DNA from: Pseudarthrobacter sp. Fe7
Lineage (GTDB): Bacteria > Actinomycetota > Actinomycetes > Actinomycetales > Micrococcaceae
NCBI GenBank assembly: GCA_024372495.1
Contig: CP099977.1
Coordinates: 4,030,001-4,094,000 of the forward strand
Reading direction: 5' to 3'
DNA length: 64,000 nucleotides
Below, piece by piece: positions 1-8,613 of this stretch (position 1 is the stretch's first letter; each line of letters starts with the position of its first letter). A model generated the notes under the pieces. That model saw only the letters and a list, made by a program, of their open reading frames with translations. It was not told the DNA's origin and searched no databases. A program made the translations under genes and the position numbers.

Positions 1-1
1 T

Positions 2-364
2 GGCGTTGTAAACACTGACTTTGCCGCTAAACTTGAGCGGCGCCTTCGAGCCGACGTTGAAGTCTACATCGGTCATGGAATCGGTCCGGACGATCGTGAT
101 TCAGACGAGTGGGCACTGAGAAAACTGCACAATCTGTCGAAACGCTACCCAAGTAAGTTCCATTTCGTACGGCTCAAGAACACGCACGCGAAAATCCTTA
201 TCTACGACGGTATATGGATCAATACCAGCTTCAACTGGCTGTCCTTCAAGGGCGATCCGGACAGAACCTTCCGAATGGAAGAAGGCACACTGGTTCAAAT
301 TCCTAATGAGGTCGACAAGGCATACAAACAATACGTGACGATCCTTCAGCAAGACGCCAAGTAA
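2..364 (+). CDS. Phospholipase D-like protein, C-terminal part (5' end outside window)
   Basis: Frame 2 is open from the window edge to a TAA at 362-364 (120 residues). It carries the H-x-K-x4-D signature in THAKILIYDG (about residues 79-88) followed by NTSFNWLS, the usual layout of the second HKD half of a PLD-superfamily hydrolase or nuclease. No start codon is visible, so the N-terminal domain and any fused partner (helicase, AAA domain) lie upstream. Codon use is less GC-rich than in the core genes and the next features are an IS remnant and unknown genes, so it sits in an accessory stretch. The HKD motif is seen directly; substrate is unknown. Confidence 0.7.
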   Translation, partial: GVVNTDFAAKLERRLRADVEVYIGHGIGPDDRDSDEWALRKLHNLSKRYPSKFHFVRLKNTHAKILIYDGIWINTSFNWLSFKGDPDRTFRMEEGTLVQIPNEVDKAYKQYVTILQQDAK

Positions 365-443
365 TCGCACTCTTCCGTGCGCCCCCGGAGGTCTGTTTTC
401 ATAACCGGTGTGCGTCAAGCCGATTGGGCTACTACCGCCCTGG

Positions 444-645
444 TCAACGGCCTCCCAAGAAGAGTGACATCAACAGTGATTCCGCAGTCAGTAGAAGGAC
501 CTGTGCGGTGACATAGTCAACTGCTATAGAGTGTTTGGCTTTTTGTGCTTCCTTCATTAGCGCTGTCAGGGACGCCGCCTGGGCCTTAACCAAGGGTGCA
601 GGAAGCCCCGCCAGTGATGCTGAGTATTTGAAGGTTTGGAAGCCA
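444..645 (-). pseudogene. C-terminal fragment of an unknown protein cut by the IS21 end
   Basis: On the minus strand a frame runs to a stop at 444 with a plausible helical tail (FQTFKYSASLAGLPAPLV then a KEAQKAKHSIAVDYVTAQ stretch). Its upstream continuation runs straight into the IS21 end sequences near 650, so it may be the 3' remnant of a gene interrupted by the element. I do not recognise a family. It could also be chance open frame. Confidence 0.3.
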
Positions 646-649
646 CTCG

Positions 650-733
650 ATATTGCCGTTCGGGGCCAGTGATATTGCCGGTGGGGGCCAGTGGCCGGGG
701 TTGTGGGGGCCACTGGCCCCCACCGACGTTTTC
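650..733. repeat. IS21-type terminal repeats
   Basis: Just beyond the IstB stop codon lie repeated copies of GGGGCCAGTG: direct repeats spaced by ATATTGCCG at about 652-690 and an inverted copy (GGGGGCCAGTGGCC facing GGGGGCCACTGGCCCCC) at about 684-720. Multiple short repeats inside the ends are characteristic of IS21-family elements. The other end of the element is not visible, so only one end survives here. Confidence 0.5.
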
Positions 734-987
734 TTAGTGCTTCATGGTGGCGTGCTGGCGCATGTTGTGGTTGCCGGTATCGACCCAGATGGTGTTGTGC
801 ACGATGCGGTCCATGATCGCATCGGCGTGGACCCCGGAGCCGAGCCGCTGGTGCCAGTCTTTCTTGGCGTACTGGGTGCAGAACACGGTTGATGCTGTGT
901 CGTACCGGCGTTCCAGCAGTTCCAGCAGCATGCTGCGCATGCCCTCGTCGGGGTGGTCGAGAAGCCATTCGTCGATCACGAGCAGGG
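734..987 (-). pseudogene. istB: IstB (IS21 family ATPase helper), C-terminal remnant
   Basis: About 84 residues match the C-terminal part of the IS21 transposition helper: LLVIDEW (the Walker B strand), then MRSMLLELLERRYDT, STVFCTQY and a tail containing DAIMDRIVHNTIWV. The Walker A motif and the N-terminal half are missing. Homology stops at about 987, where the sequence changes to unrelated DNA leading into the next gene. The partner transposase IstA is absent, so the element is dead. It indicates past insertion activity at this accessory locus. Confidence 0.8.
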
Positions 988-1085
988 TTTATGGGGCTGG
1001 CGCAAGGTGGGGCCACTTAAAGCTAATCGGCCAGCAGCCCCTCGTGCGAGGCCGGTGCTGCTGCGCACTCGGACTACGATGAGGC

Positions 1086-1868
1086 ATGGATTCTGCCCTT
1101 GTTGCCGCCCTGATTACAGCATCTTGCGCCCTAGTGGCTTCTTTAGTTGCGTCATTAATTGCAGCGACATCAAGTCGGCGCACACAACTGGGCCAAGCAA
1201 AGAACAACGAAGAGCTGATCCGCCTGAAAGACCGCCTTGATACGGATAGAAACGATCACGAGCGGCAGCTAAGCGCACGAGCCGAAGTTGAAAATCTTCG
1301 AGAACCGCTACTGGGTGCGGCCAAGGATTTGCAGGGCCGCATCGATAACATTCGCAATAGAAACTTCGTTTTTTACCTCAATAGTGAAGATGCCTACCGC
1401 CGTGATGTGGCACTTCTTGGGACTCTGCATCGGTTTGCTAGATATTGGGCAGTTCAGGAACTCCTGCACAGCCGTACCAACTTGCTACGTTTCGATTCCG
1501 ACCAACGCACCGCCGAGGTTGCTGAACACGTCGGCCGTCTGGCACGCACCTTCGCATCAGACAGCTCCGCCGGTCTCAACCTCATCTTCTGGCGAGAGGA
1601 ACAGCGGGCCGTCGCCGAGCTAATGCTCGATTTCGGCAGCGAAGACCCATCGGCTACGGTCACGGGATTTGCCACCTTCAGAAGGAGGTATCACGAGGAC
1701 CTCCGAAGAGAGGCGCCCGAAGACCTCGCCCTCTGGTTGGGCCGCTTCGCTCAGGACCTCCAACTGCCAACAATCGCCGAAAACCGTCGCTTGAAGGAAC
1801 TGGGCGAAAACCTTGCCACATTAGTCGAAACACTGGAAAGGGACCGGACGGTCAACGAAGCGCGGTAA
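1086..1868 (+). CDS. Unknown membrane-anchored coiled-coil protein
   Basis: 260 residues. Residues 4-28 form one hydrophobic segment (ALVAALITASCALVASLVAS), followed by a charged helical region (about 40-90, rich in K, E, R and D) that looks like a coiled coil, then a mainly helical soluble domain. No catalytic motif is recognised. The topology (short N-terminal anchor, long cytosolic part) resembles many uncharacterised proteins of accessory islands. It follows the IS21 remnant and is not in an obvious operon. Codon use is somewhat less GC-biased than the core genes. Confidence 0.7.
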   Translation: MDSALVAALITASCALVASLVASLIAATSSRRTQLGQAKNNEELIRLKDRLDTDRNDHERQLSARAEVENLREPLLGAAKDLQGRIDNIRNRNFVFYLNSEDAYRRDVALLGTLHRFARYWAVQELLHSRTNLLRFDSDQRTAEVAEHVGRLARTFASDSSAGLNLIFWREEQRAVAELMLDFGSEDPSATVTGFATFRRRYHEDLRREAPEDLALWLGRFAQDLQLPTIAENRRLKELGENLATLVETLERDRTVNEAR

Positions 1869-2320
1869 GCGCTCGGTCCTGGCCGGTAGTTTTCACTCGG
1901 TTGGTCCTCATCGCATTTCGTGGCCGCCGTTCCGACAGGAATGCCCTGTTCTCCTGACGCGTCGTCGATGGCTCCGACTCTCCGGAGCCATCAATGGGAA
2001 CGAGCCCTGGCCGCTTGCGTGCCATGATCTTGCTTGCAGTTGCCTGACCGACAGCAAGGTGGTTTCAAAGCAGCCGCCAGAGTATAAAAAATCAGGCGTG
2101 GCGTCGCCTAAGTATCTTTCATGCTCCACAAGAAAATAACACCCTCAAGGACGGCGTCGAACCCCAGGAAGGAATGGGCGGCATCGACGAAGGTGGCGGC
2201 GAACCTAGGAACACGTTTGGTGTACGACTGTGGCCATCCCTTATACCTAAAGCTGCCACAATGACTACCCAAATACCCTTGCGTGTTCGCCTGATGTGCG
2301 CCGGAGTGCGGATCTACGTT
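1869..2320. other. Gap with no gene recognised
   Basis: About 450 bases between the unknown membrane protein and the 3' end of the TM2 gene. Short open frames exist on both strands but none has a good ribosome binding site or recognisable product. The base composition is lower in GC than the surrounding core genome. Confidence 0.4.
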
Positions 2321-3178
2321 TTATTTCAGCGGTACTCCGGAAGCGTCACGGCTGAAAGTATTCGCCTTGCACAGGATCATGATGCCTTCGATGACACCCC
2401 ATAGACCGACAAGCCCGAAGGTAAATGCGAACGTCAGGACGAACACGGCAGCCTGGACAACTCCCCAGCCTTTGTCGCCCAAGTAGAATCTGTGTGCACC
2501 AACAAAACCAAGCAGGATCCCTAAAATTCCGGCTGTCGTCCTCGACTTTTGCTCCCGTCCTTCAGGCGTAACCGATTGCCATTCACGGCGGGCAATCTCC
2601 TTGGCTGCAGCCGCCGGCATGGTCTCCATCGTCCATCGCACTCCGTCCCAGCGGCGGGCAACGCCAGGCTCCTTGTTGTACCATCCGGCAGTCACAGAGT
2701 TGAGGCTCGCTGTAAGCATCGCACCGAATGAATGTGTAACGCGGGTTCCTGGTTTGGGAGCCGGATTCAGATGGTTGTACCACTCGAGGTCTATGTGCGC
2801 GTTCGCCTCGTCACGGCTCTGCCGCCCCTCGGCCACATCCAAGTCCGCTCGGGCCACAAGGAGTTCGTGGAATGCCTCGTTGGGCTTCTTACGCCCCTCA
2901 GCCACCGCACGGTCGGTGCGGGCGGACAGCAGGGCATAGTCCGCCTCGCCTTGAGACATACGCCCCTCGGCCACAGCCCGGTCCGTGCGGTTCAGAAGCC
3001 GGTCATAGTCGGCCTCGTAGGCCTGCTGCTTCTGGATCTCGAGCATTGCGCTCTGCTGCTGCAAGAGCGCATTAGTGTTTGCAGCCATGTTCCTCTGCTG
3101 CTTCAACTGCTGGCGGCCTGTTACAAAGGTGCCGACATTGGCGGCCGTGTTAAGGCGATTGCCCTTCATTTTGCCCAT
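2321..3178 (-). CDS. TM2-domain membrane protein with three 23-residue helical repeats
   Basis: 285 residues from the ATG at 3178, chosen because GGGGAA lies just upstream; a TTG 20 codons further out is also open. After a Q-rich coiled-coil stretch come three tandem 23-residue repeats with the pattern LLxxRxDxxVAEGRxxxxEA, visible in the DNA as CGCCCCTCGGCCAC-like blocks near 2825, 2894 and 2963. The C-terminus is a TM2 domain (AGILGILLGFVGAHRFYLG with the second membrane helix after it). TM2 proteins are poorly characterised. The gene is divergent from another TM2 gene, suggesting the two are functionally linked. Confidence 0.75.
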   Translation of the reverse strand: MGKMKGNRLNTAANVGTFVTGRQQLKQQRNMAANTNALLQQQSAMLEIQKQQAYEADYDRLLNRTDRAVAEGRMSQGEADYALLSARTDRAVAEGRKKPNEAFHELLVARADLDVAEGRQSRDEANAHIDLEWYNHLNPAPKPGTRVTHSFGAMLTASLNSVTAGWYNKEPGVARRWDGVRWTMETMPAAAAKEIARREWQSVTPEGREQKSRTTAGILGILLGFVGAHRFYLGDKGWGVVQAAVFVLTFAFTFGLVGLWGVIEGIMILCKANTFSRDASGVPLK

Positions 3179-3606
3179 TGGTTCCCCATTTGAATCAATC
3201 CTGTTTATGGATGCTTTTGCGTGGTCAGCGTACAGCAATATGGGCAGCCGTCCAATAGCACCTTGAATAAGTCAGGACGAGAGCCAGAAGATCAAGATGG
3301 ACTATTTGAACACGATTATTAAATACCAAGTAAGGCAGCATTCAGCGTCACATTCGAGCGACGCTGCGCTAATCCTCGCACAACCTTGATTAGTTCTTGA
3401 GCCACAAAAACTACTGTCGTTTTACGGGTATCCAAGCCCGTGACGCTTATTGGGGGAAGCGACTTTGTCTGAAACAATTGGCTGGCGAGGCATACGCATA
3501 AGCGACCCGCCCTCGAAACCGATCTCCCTCCATGTGCGCCCATCACCGCACCCATCCCGCACGCTTTGCATCGCACGTCGGTCAGGTGTCCTATGGAAGG
3601 ACTCTC
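3179..3606. promoter_or_regulatory. Divergent intergenic region between the two TM2 genes
   Basis: About 430 bases that must contain promoters for both TM2 genes. No clear -35/-10 pair, operator palindrome or hairpin could be picked by eye. Open frames in it do not resemble coding sequence. Confidence 0.4.
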
Positions 3607-4526
3607 ATGAGCCAGCAACCCTACACCGCTCCCTACCCCCAAACTTCGGCTACGGTCAAGCGCCCATCAGCAACAAGTCGTTCTTGACGACTTGGCTCCT
3701 CTCACTACTCCTTGGCGTGTTCGGTGTTGACCGCTTCTACCTTGGCAAGGTCGGGACCGGAACCCTGAAGTTAGTAACCTTTGGCGGGATCGGCATTTGG
3801 GCACTGATCGACCTCATCTTGGTGCTGTCGAATAAAACTCGCGACAGGCAAGGGCTCCCGCTGGAAGGTTATGACAGGCACAAGAAGGTGGCCTTGATCA
3901 TCACCGGCGTTGTTATTCTCCTGAGTATCGTCGTCAACTCCGCCAAGGCCGGCTCTGCCCCCTCGTCCGCGCCTGCTGCTTCCACACCCAAGGTCGCCAC
4001 GGCAACTCAGGCGGCATCTGCTGCACCCGCCTCCACGCCATCTAAGGATCCGGCTGTCGCTGCGGCCGAAGCGCAGGCCTCGGCGAAAGCGAAGGCTGGG
4101 GCCGATGCCGCCGCGAAGGCAAAAGCTGACGCAGATGCTGCCGCCAAAGCTCAGGCCGACGCTGCGGCTAAGGCAAAAGCCGACGCAGACGCTGCCGCCA
4201 AAGCTCAAGCCGAAGCCGAAGCAGCAGCGAAGAGGGGAACAATCAGCCAACAGAGCGCGACGAGAAAGGCCGGTGACTACCTCCAGTTCACCGCATTTTC
4301 GCGCCCCGGTCTGATCGATCAACTTGTCTTTGAGAAATACTCCGTTGAGGATGCAACGTGGGCCGTCGACCACATGACTATCGACTGGAACGGTCAAGCC
4401 GCCAAGAAGGCCAAAGACTACCTGAAATTCACTTCCTTCTCGCGCCCCGGGCTCGTCGATCAACTCCTCTTCGAGGGTTTCACCCCAGAGCAGGCTGAGT
4501 TCGGAGCGAGCACGACCGGACTTTAG
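3607..4526 (+). CDS. TM2 domain plus two Ltp repeats (possible phage-exclusion-like protein), one frame error
   Basis: The ATG at 3607 with GGAAGGA upstream gives MSQQPYTAPYP, then the frame is lost in a run of five C at about 3637-3641; one more C gives PNFGYGQAPISNKSF and joins the long frame. The protein has a TM2 domain (FLTTWLLSLLLGVFGVDRFYLG), a further membrane helix (VALIITGVVILLSIVV), an Ala/Lys/Asp-rich repeat of about 60 residues, and two copies of the Ltp module (KAGDYLQFTAFSRPGLIDQL and KAKDYLKFTSFSRPGLVDQL). Ltp modules are known from the Streptococcus phage TP-J34 lipoprotein that blocks DNA injection by superinfecting phages. Here the anchor is a TM2 domain rather than a lipobox. 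The exclusion role is inference only. Confidence 0.75.
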
Positions 4527-4695
4527 CCATCCAAGTCGATGGCGCCCCGCGCCCTAAGGCCAAGGCTCGCAAAAGTCCCAACCGAACGATCTGACCCAGG
4601 GACCGGCTCAGAGACTCTAATCGATGGGTGCTGGAGGGGAAAGGCGCTGCGACATGCCATCACAGTCGTGAATAACGAGCAAAGGGGAACTCATT

Positions 4696-5116
4696 TTGAA
4701 ACTCACCACAACTTTGGCCAGCGGCGCTCTCCTGTGTCTGGCACTTTCAAGCTGCTCGGGGCCACCCCAAGCAGGCTCCCACAGTCACGCACACTGTGAC
4801 AGAGACGACCACGGCAACAGTGACCGTAACGGCCACCTCCACGGTCGCACCTGCCTCTGTGGCTCCGGCCGCCGCGGTTGCCCAGGCAGTAACTCCCGCT
4901 GCTCCAGCTACGGCGGTAATTCCTGCCAACATTGCCGGAATGAATGCAGAGGCACTCAACGATGAGCTGTCGGCTTTGGGCTTCAAGAAGATCGTCTACA
5001 ACTCAAACACTGGCAAGACGGTTCTATTGCTTAGCAACTGGACAGTTACTGGGATTGACAATGCAGGACAGCAGCAACCAGTGGATAAGGCAGTAGTAGT
5101 TCACGTAACCAAGTAG
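4696..5116 (+). CDS. Small lipoprotein with PASTA-like C-terminus, +1 frame error
   Basis: TTG start at 4696 with AAAGGGG upstream. The first residues form a lipoprotein signal peptide ending in the lipobox LALSSC. A Thr/Val/Ala-rich linker follows, then a domain of about 55 residues (NAEALNDELSALGFKKIV ... NWTVTGIDNAGQQQPVDKAV) resembling the PASTA-like modules of actinobacterial lipoproteins. The frame breaks at GCAGGCTCC (4773-4777); reading GCAGCTCC restores a continuous product of 139 residues. A hairpin follows at 5128. Probably a cell-surface protein; ligand unknown. Confidence 0.7.
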
Positions 5117-5127
5117 TTCCTCTATTG

Positions 5128-5166
5128 CGAAGGGCGCGCCCGGCCCAAAGCCTGACGCGCCCTTCG
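5128..5166. terminator. Hairpin terminator
   Basis: Inverted repeat with 11-base arms CGAAGGGCGCG and CGCGCCCTTCG, 17-base loop, between the convergent lipoprotein gene and the permease gene, so it can serve both. Confidence 0.6.
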
Positions 5167-5202
5167 TGTGCGTAAACCCCTGAAGGGGGCCAGCGGCCTG
5201 AT

Positions 5203-6615
5203 TTAGTCGACGAGCACCCGGGGCTTGGCCTCGTCCGTGGATCCAGGAGCAGTCGGAACGTTCCTGGACCGGTGGTTCACCCAGCACCCCGCCGCAAGAA
5301 CGGCCACAAGCCCAAACGTGCTCAGCAGCTGCGGGCGGGAATCCTCCCCGATGAAGCCGACCGTGAAGATCGCCGCCAGGATCAGCAGGCCAAGGCCAGT
5401 GAGCCAGGGGAAGCCCGGCATCCGCAGGGGAAGATCCGTGCCCTCTCGGTCGGCGGGGAGGCGCAGCGCGAGCCTGGGCCAGGAGCGCTGAGGTCCACAC
5501 CAGGAGGCAGGTCGAGCCCACGATGTTGAGCAGGACGGGCAGAACCTTCTCCGGGAAAGCCAACTCCAGCACCACTGTCACAATGCCGAAGGCAACGCTG
5601 GCCAGCACCGCAACAACAGGCACCCGCGCCGAAGACACAGAAGCAAGCCAGCGCGGTGCTTCCCCCGCTCTGCAAGGGAGAATGCCATCCGTGACGCGCC
5701 ATAGAGGTTGGCATTAAGGGCCGACAGCAGCGCCGCCACAGCCACCAGGGTGATGGCAGTCGCCGCACCCGGCATGCCGGCTGCGTCCAGCACTGCAGCG
5801 AACGGGCTCTTCAGCCCCGCCGACCCCACGGGAACCACGGCCGCGATCACGAAGATGGCGCCGATGTAGAACACCAGGATGCGCCACAGCACCGTCCGGA
5901 CCGCCTTCTTCACGCTACGGGCCGGTTCGGCGGTCTCGGCTGCCGCCACCGACACAATCTCGGTGCCGCCGAACGCGAAGGCCACCACGAACAGCGCCGC
6001 CGCAATCCCGGCAAAGCCGCTGGGCGCGAAACCTTCGCCGGTGAAGTTGGACAGGCCCGGCGACTGCACGCCCGGCACCAACCCGAAGAGCAGGGCGAAG
6101 CCCACCAGCAGGAACCCCACAATCGCTGCCACCTTGAGCAGGGCGAACCAGAACTCGAACTCGCCGAAGTTCTTCACGCTGGTCAGGTTCACGGCGGTGA
6201 GCACCACGATGAACACCAAGGCCATCAGCCACACGGGCAAAGCAGGGAAGATGGTGGCCAGCAGGCCCGCCGCACCGAGCGCTTCGGCCGCGATGACCAC
6301 TACCGCCTGGATCCACCAGAGCCAGCCGACCGTGGCACCGGCCACGGGCCCGTAGGCCTTGGCGGTGTAGACGGAGAAGGCGCCGCTGTCCGGGTTGGCG
6401 GCGGCCATCTCGCCGAGGGCCCACATCACCAGGATGATGAGGGTGCCGGCCACGAGGTAGGAGATCAGCACCGCCGGGCCGGCAGCCTGGATGCCTGCAC
6501 CGGAGCCGATGAATAGGCCGGCACCGATGGCACTGCCCAGCCCCATCATGGTGAGCTGGCGGGGTTTCAGGGCTGCGCCGAGGGGGCGGGCAGACGTCGT
6601 TGTCTGTTGTTCCAT
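5203..6615 (-). CDS. APC-family amino-acid permease, two frame errors
   Basis: The N-terminal frame starts at the ATG at 6615 and shows the APC family opening LTMMGLGSAIGAGLFIGSG, then about twelve hydrophobic segments. Two breaks interrupt it: a G-run loss near 5665 (GGGGGAAG should have six G) and an inserted C at AGCCT 5471-5475. Correcting both gives about 470 residues ending in EAKPRVLVD, normal for the D-serine/aromatic/GABA permease group. It lies 54 bases downstream of an aminotransferase gene on the same strand, so the two probably form an amino-acid uptake and transamination operon under the divergent Lrp-type regulator. Substrate cannot be fixed from sequence. Confidence 0.85.
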
Positions 6616-6669
6616 GGGGATTCCTCTTGGTTGTGGGTGGAACGGAGTTGGGGAAAGGTCGGAAAGGTG

Positions 6670-7767
6670 TCAGGCTGCGTGGGCTGCGAGGAGCCGGAGC
6701 ACGCGGTTGTTGGAGTCGGGGTCGGCAACGGTGATCCGCACGCCGTCGCCCGGGTAAGCGCGGACCAGGATGCCGGCCGAGTTGAAAGCGTCCACCAGCG
6801 TCGCCAGCAGATCGTCATCGGCGCGGATCCACAGGAAGTTGCCCTGGCTCGGCTGCAGCTTCCAGCCCTGCGCCTTCAGCTCCGTGGCCATCCGGGCACG
6901 CTCCTGCTTCACAGCGGAAACCCGCGCTGCCATCTCCTCCCCTGCGTCCAGCGAGGCGATCGCCGCCTTCTGCGCCAGCGCGCTCACGGCAAACGGCAGG
7001 GCGGTGCGCCGCAGACCTTCGGCGATTGCCGCCGTCGTAATGGCATACCCGATGCGCAGGCCGGCGAGCCCGTACGCCTTGGAGAAGGTGCGCAGGATGC
7101 AGACGTTCGGGTACCGGCGGTAGAGCGCCAGGGAATCGGGGCCGCTGCCGGCGTCGGCGTATTCCACGTAGGCCTCGTCGATCACCACCAGGACGTCGGG
7201 GCGGACGGACTGCAGGAAGGCCTCGAGGCGGTCGTGGCTTACCGGCACGCCGGTGGGGTTGTTGGGCGTGCAGAGCAGGATGACCTTGGTGCGGTCGGTG
7301 ACGGCGGCGGCCATGGCGTCGAGGTCGTGGCCCTCGGCGGTGTCCAGCGGGACGCGGACCGGCCGGGCGCCGGCCAGTTCCACCAGGATTGGGTAGGCCT
7401 CGAAGGAGCGCCACGCGAAGACCACTTCGTCCCCGGCGTCGCACAGTCCGGTGATGATCTGCTGCAGGACGCCGACGCTGCCGGGCCCCACCGCCACTTC
7501 CTCCGGGGTGACGCCCAGGTGCCGGGCGAGCCGTTCGCGGAGTTCGACGGCGGCCATGTCCGGGTAGCGGTTCATCCTGCCGGCCGCTTCGGCCACCGCG
7601 GCGGTGGCTGCGGGCAGGGACTCGTAGTGGCTTTCGTTGCTGGCGAGGGCGGCGATATCGGCGCCGGCTCTGCGCCGGCCGGGAACGTAAGCGGGAAGGC
7701 CGGTGACGGCGCTGCGAAGGGTGGGTAACGCGGTTGTTGGTTCGGCCAGGAGTTGTTCAGGGCTCAT
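6670..7767 (-). CDS. Histidinol-phosphate/aromatic aminotransferase family, PLP-dependent
   Basis: 365 residues, intact. It has the fold-type I landmarks: LASNESHYESLP near residue 41, NPTGVPVS (NPTG loop), VVIDEAYVEYA with the PLP-binding Asp, and RTFSKAYGLAGLRIGYA with the Schiff-base Lys. These are shared by HisC and the actinobacterial phenylalanine aminotransferase. Its place next to a permease and an Lrp regulator, away from other his genes, favours amino-acid catabolism or salvage over histidine synthesis, but that is inference. ATG at 7767. Confidence 0.85.
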   Translation of the reverse strand: MSPEQLLAEPTTALPTLRSAVTGLPAYVPGRRRAGADIAALASNESHYESLPAATAAVAEAAGRMNRYPDMAAVELRERLARHLGVTPEEVAVGPGSVGVLQQIITGLCDAGDEVVFAWRSFEAYPILVELAGARPVRVPLDTAEGHDLDAMAAAVTDRTKVILLCTPNNPTGVPVSHDRLEAFLQSVRPDVLVVIDEAYVEYADAGSGPDSLALYRRYPNVCILRTFSKAYGLAGLRIGYAITTAAIAEGLRRTALPFAVSALAQKAAIASLDAGEEMAARVSAVKQERARMATELKAQGWKLQPSQGNFLWIRADDDLLATLVDAFNSAGILVRAYPGDGVRITVADPDSNNRVLRLLAAHAA

Positions 7768-7860
7768 GAAGACCGATCATGGAAGTGACCCGGGACACAT
7801 TGCAAGGTACGCTCTGGTGCTTGGGACTTCTGCTCAACTTCTACTACCTCTGGTGAAAAT

Positions 7861-8403
7861 ATGACCACCGCGACCTCTCGCACCCTCGATTCCCTCGACG
7901 GCAGGATCATCCTCGCCCTCGACAAGGACCCCGAAGCCAGCGCCCTGGCACTCTCCCGGACACTCGGCGTCGCCCGCAACACCGTCCACGCCCGGCTGGC
8001 GCGGCTGGAGCGCAGCGGCGCGCTCCGCTCCTTCAGCCGCAGACTGGACCCCGCCGCACTGGGCTACGAACTGATGGCCTTCCTCTCGCTGTCCATCAGC
8101 CAGACCCGGACCGGCTCGGTGGAGGACGGCCTCGCCGCGATCCCGGAGGTCATCGAAGTGCACGCCACCACCGGCGACGCGGACCTCATGGCCAAGGTGG
8201 TGGCCCGCGGCACCGCCGACCTCTACCGCATCACCAACGAGATCCTGGAGATCGAGGGAATCGAGCGGACCAGCACGGCCATCTCCATCCTGGAACTCAT
8301 GCCGCCCCGGTACGACGGCCTGATCAGCCGGCTGTCGGAGCAGCAGTCCGCCGCTTCCCAGTCAATTGGTCGCAAAAACACCTCGGGGCGTGGAGTGCCG
8401 TAA
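7861..8403 (+). CDS. Lrp/AsnC-family transcriptional regulator
   Basis: 180 residues. The N-terminal helix-turn-helix (LDGRIILALDKDPEASALAL, then SRTLGVARNTVHARLARLER) is followed by a RAM ligand-binding domain (LMAFLSLSIS, EVIEVHATTGDADLMAKV). Lrp proteins sense amino acids and usually control adjacent transport and catabolic genes. It is divergent from the aminotransferase-permease operon with a 93-base shared region, the arrangement expected for a local regulator. Intact. Confidence 0.88.
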   Translation: MTTATSRTLDSLDGRIILALDKDPEASALALSRTLGVARNTVHARLARLERSGALRSFSRRLDPAALGYELMAFLSLSISQTRTGSVEDGLAAIPEVIEVHATTGDADLMAKVVARGTADLYRITNEILEIEGIERTSTAISILELMPPRYDGLISRLSEQQSAASQSIGRKNTSGRGVP

Positions 8404-8613
8404 CTGGCAACATGAATCATGCTCTGTGTGGGGTAATCACCCGAGGCATATCGGCGCTGCAACTCGTGACCTCTCCGGATTAAGTACGTCGACCAAGACG
8501 GACCCAACCGGCTGCGTGGGGTGGGGCGAATTGCGTTTCGTCTGATCATGGCAAGAAACGCCGCCATGGGGTCAGGCAGCAGTCGGTGTCGTAACAGCTT
8601 CTATAATTCTCAG

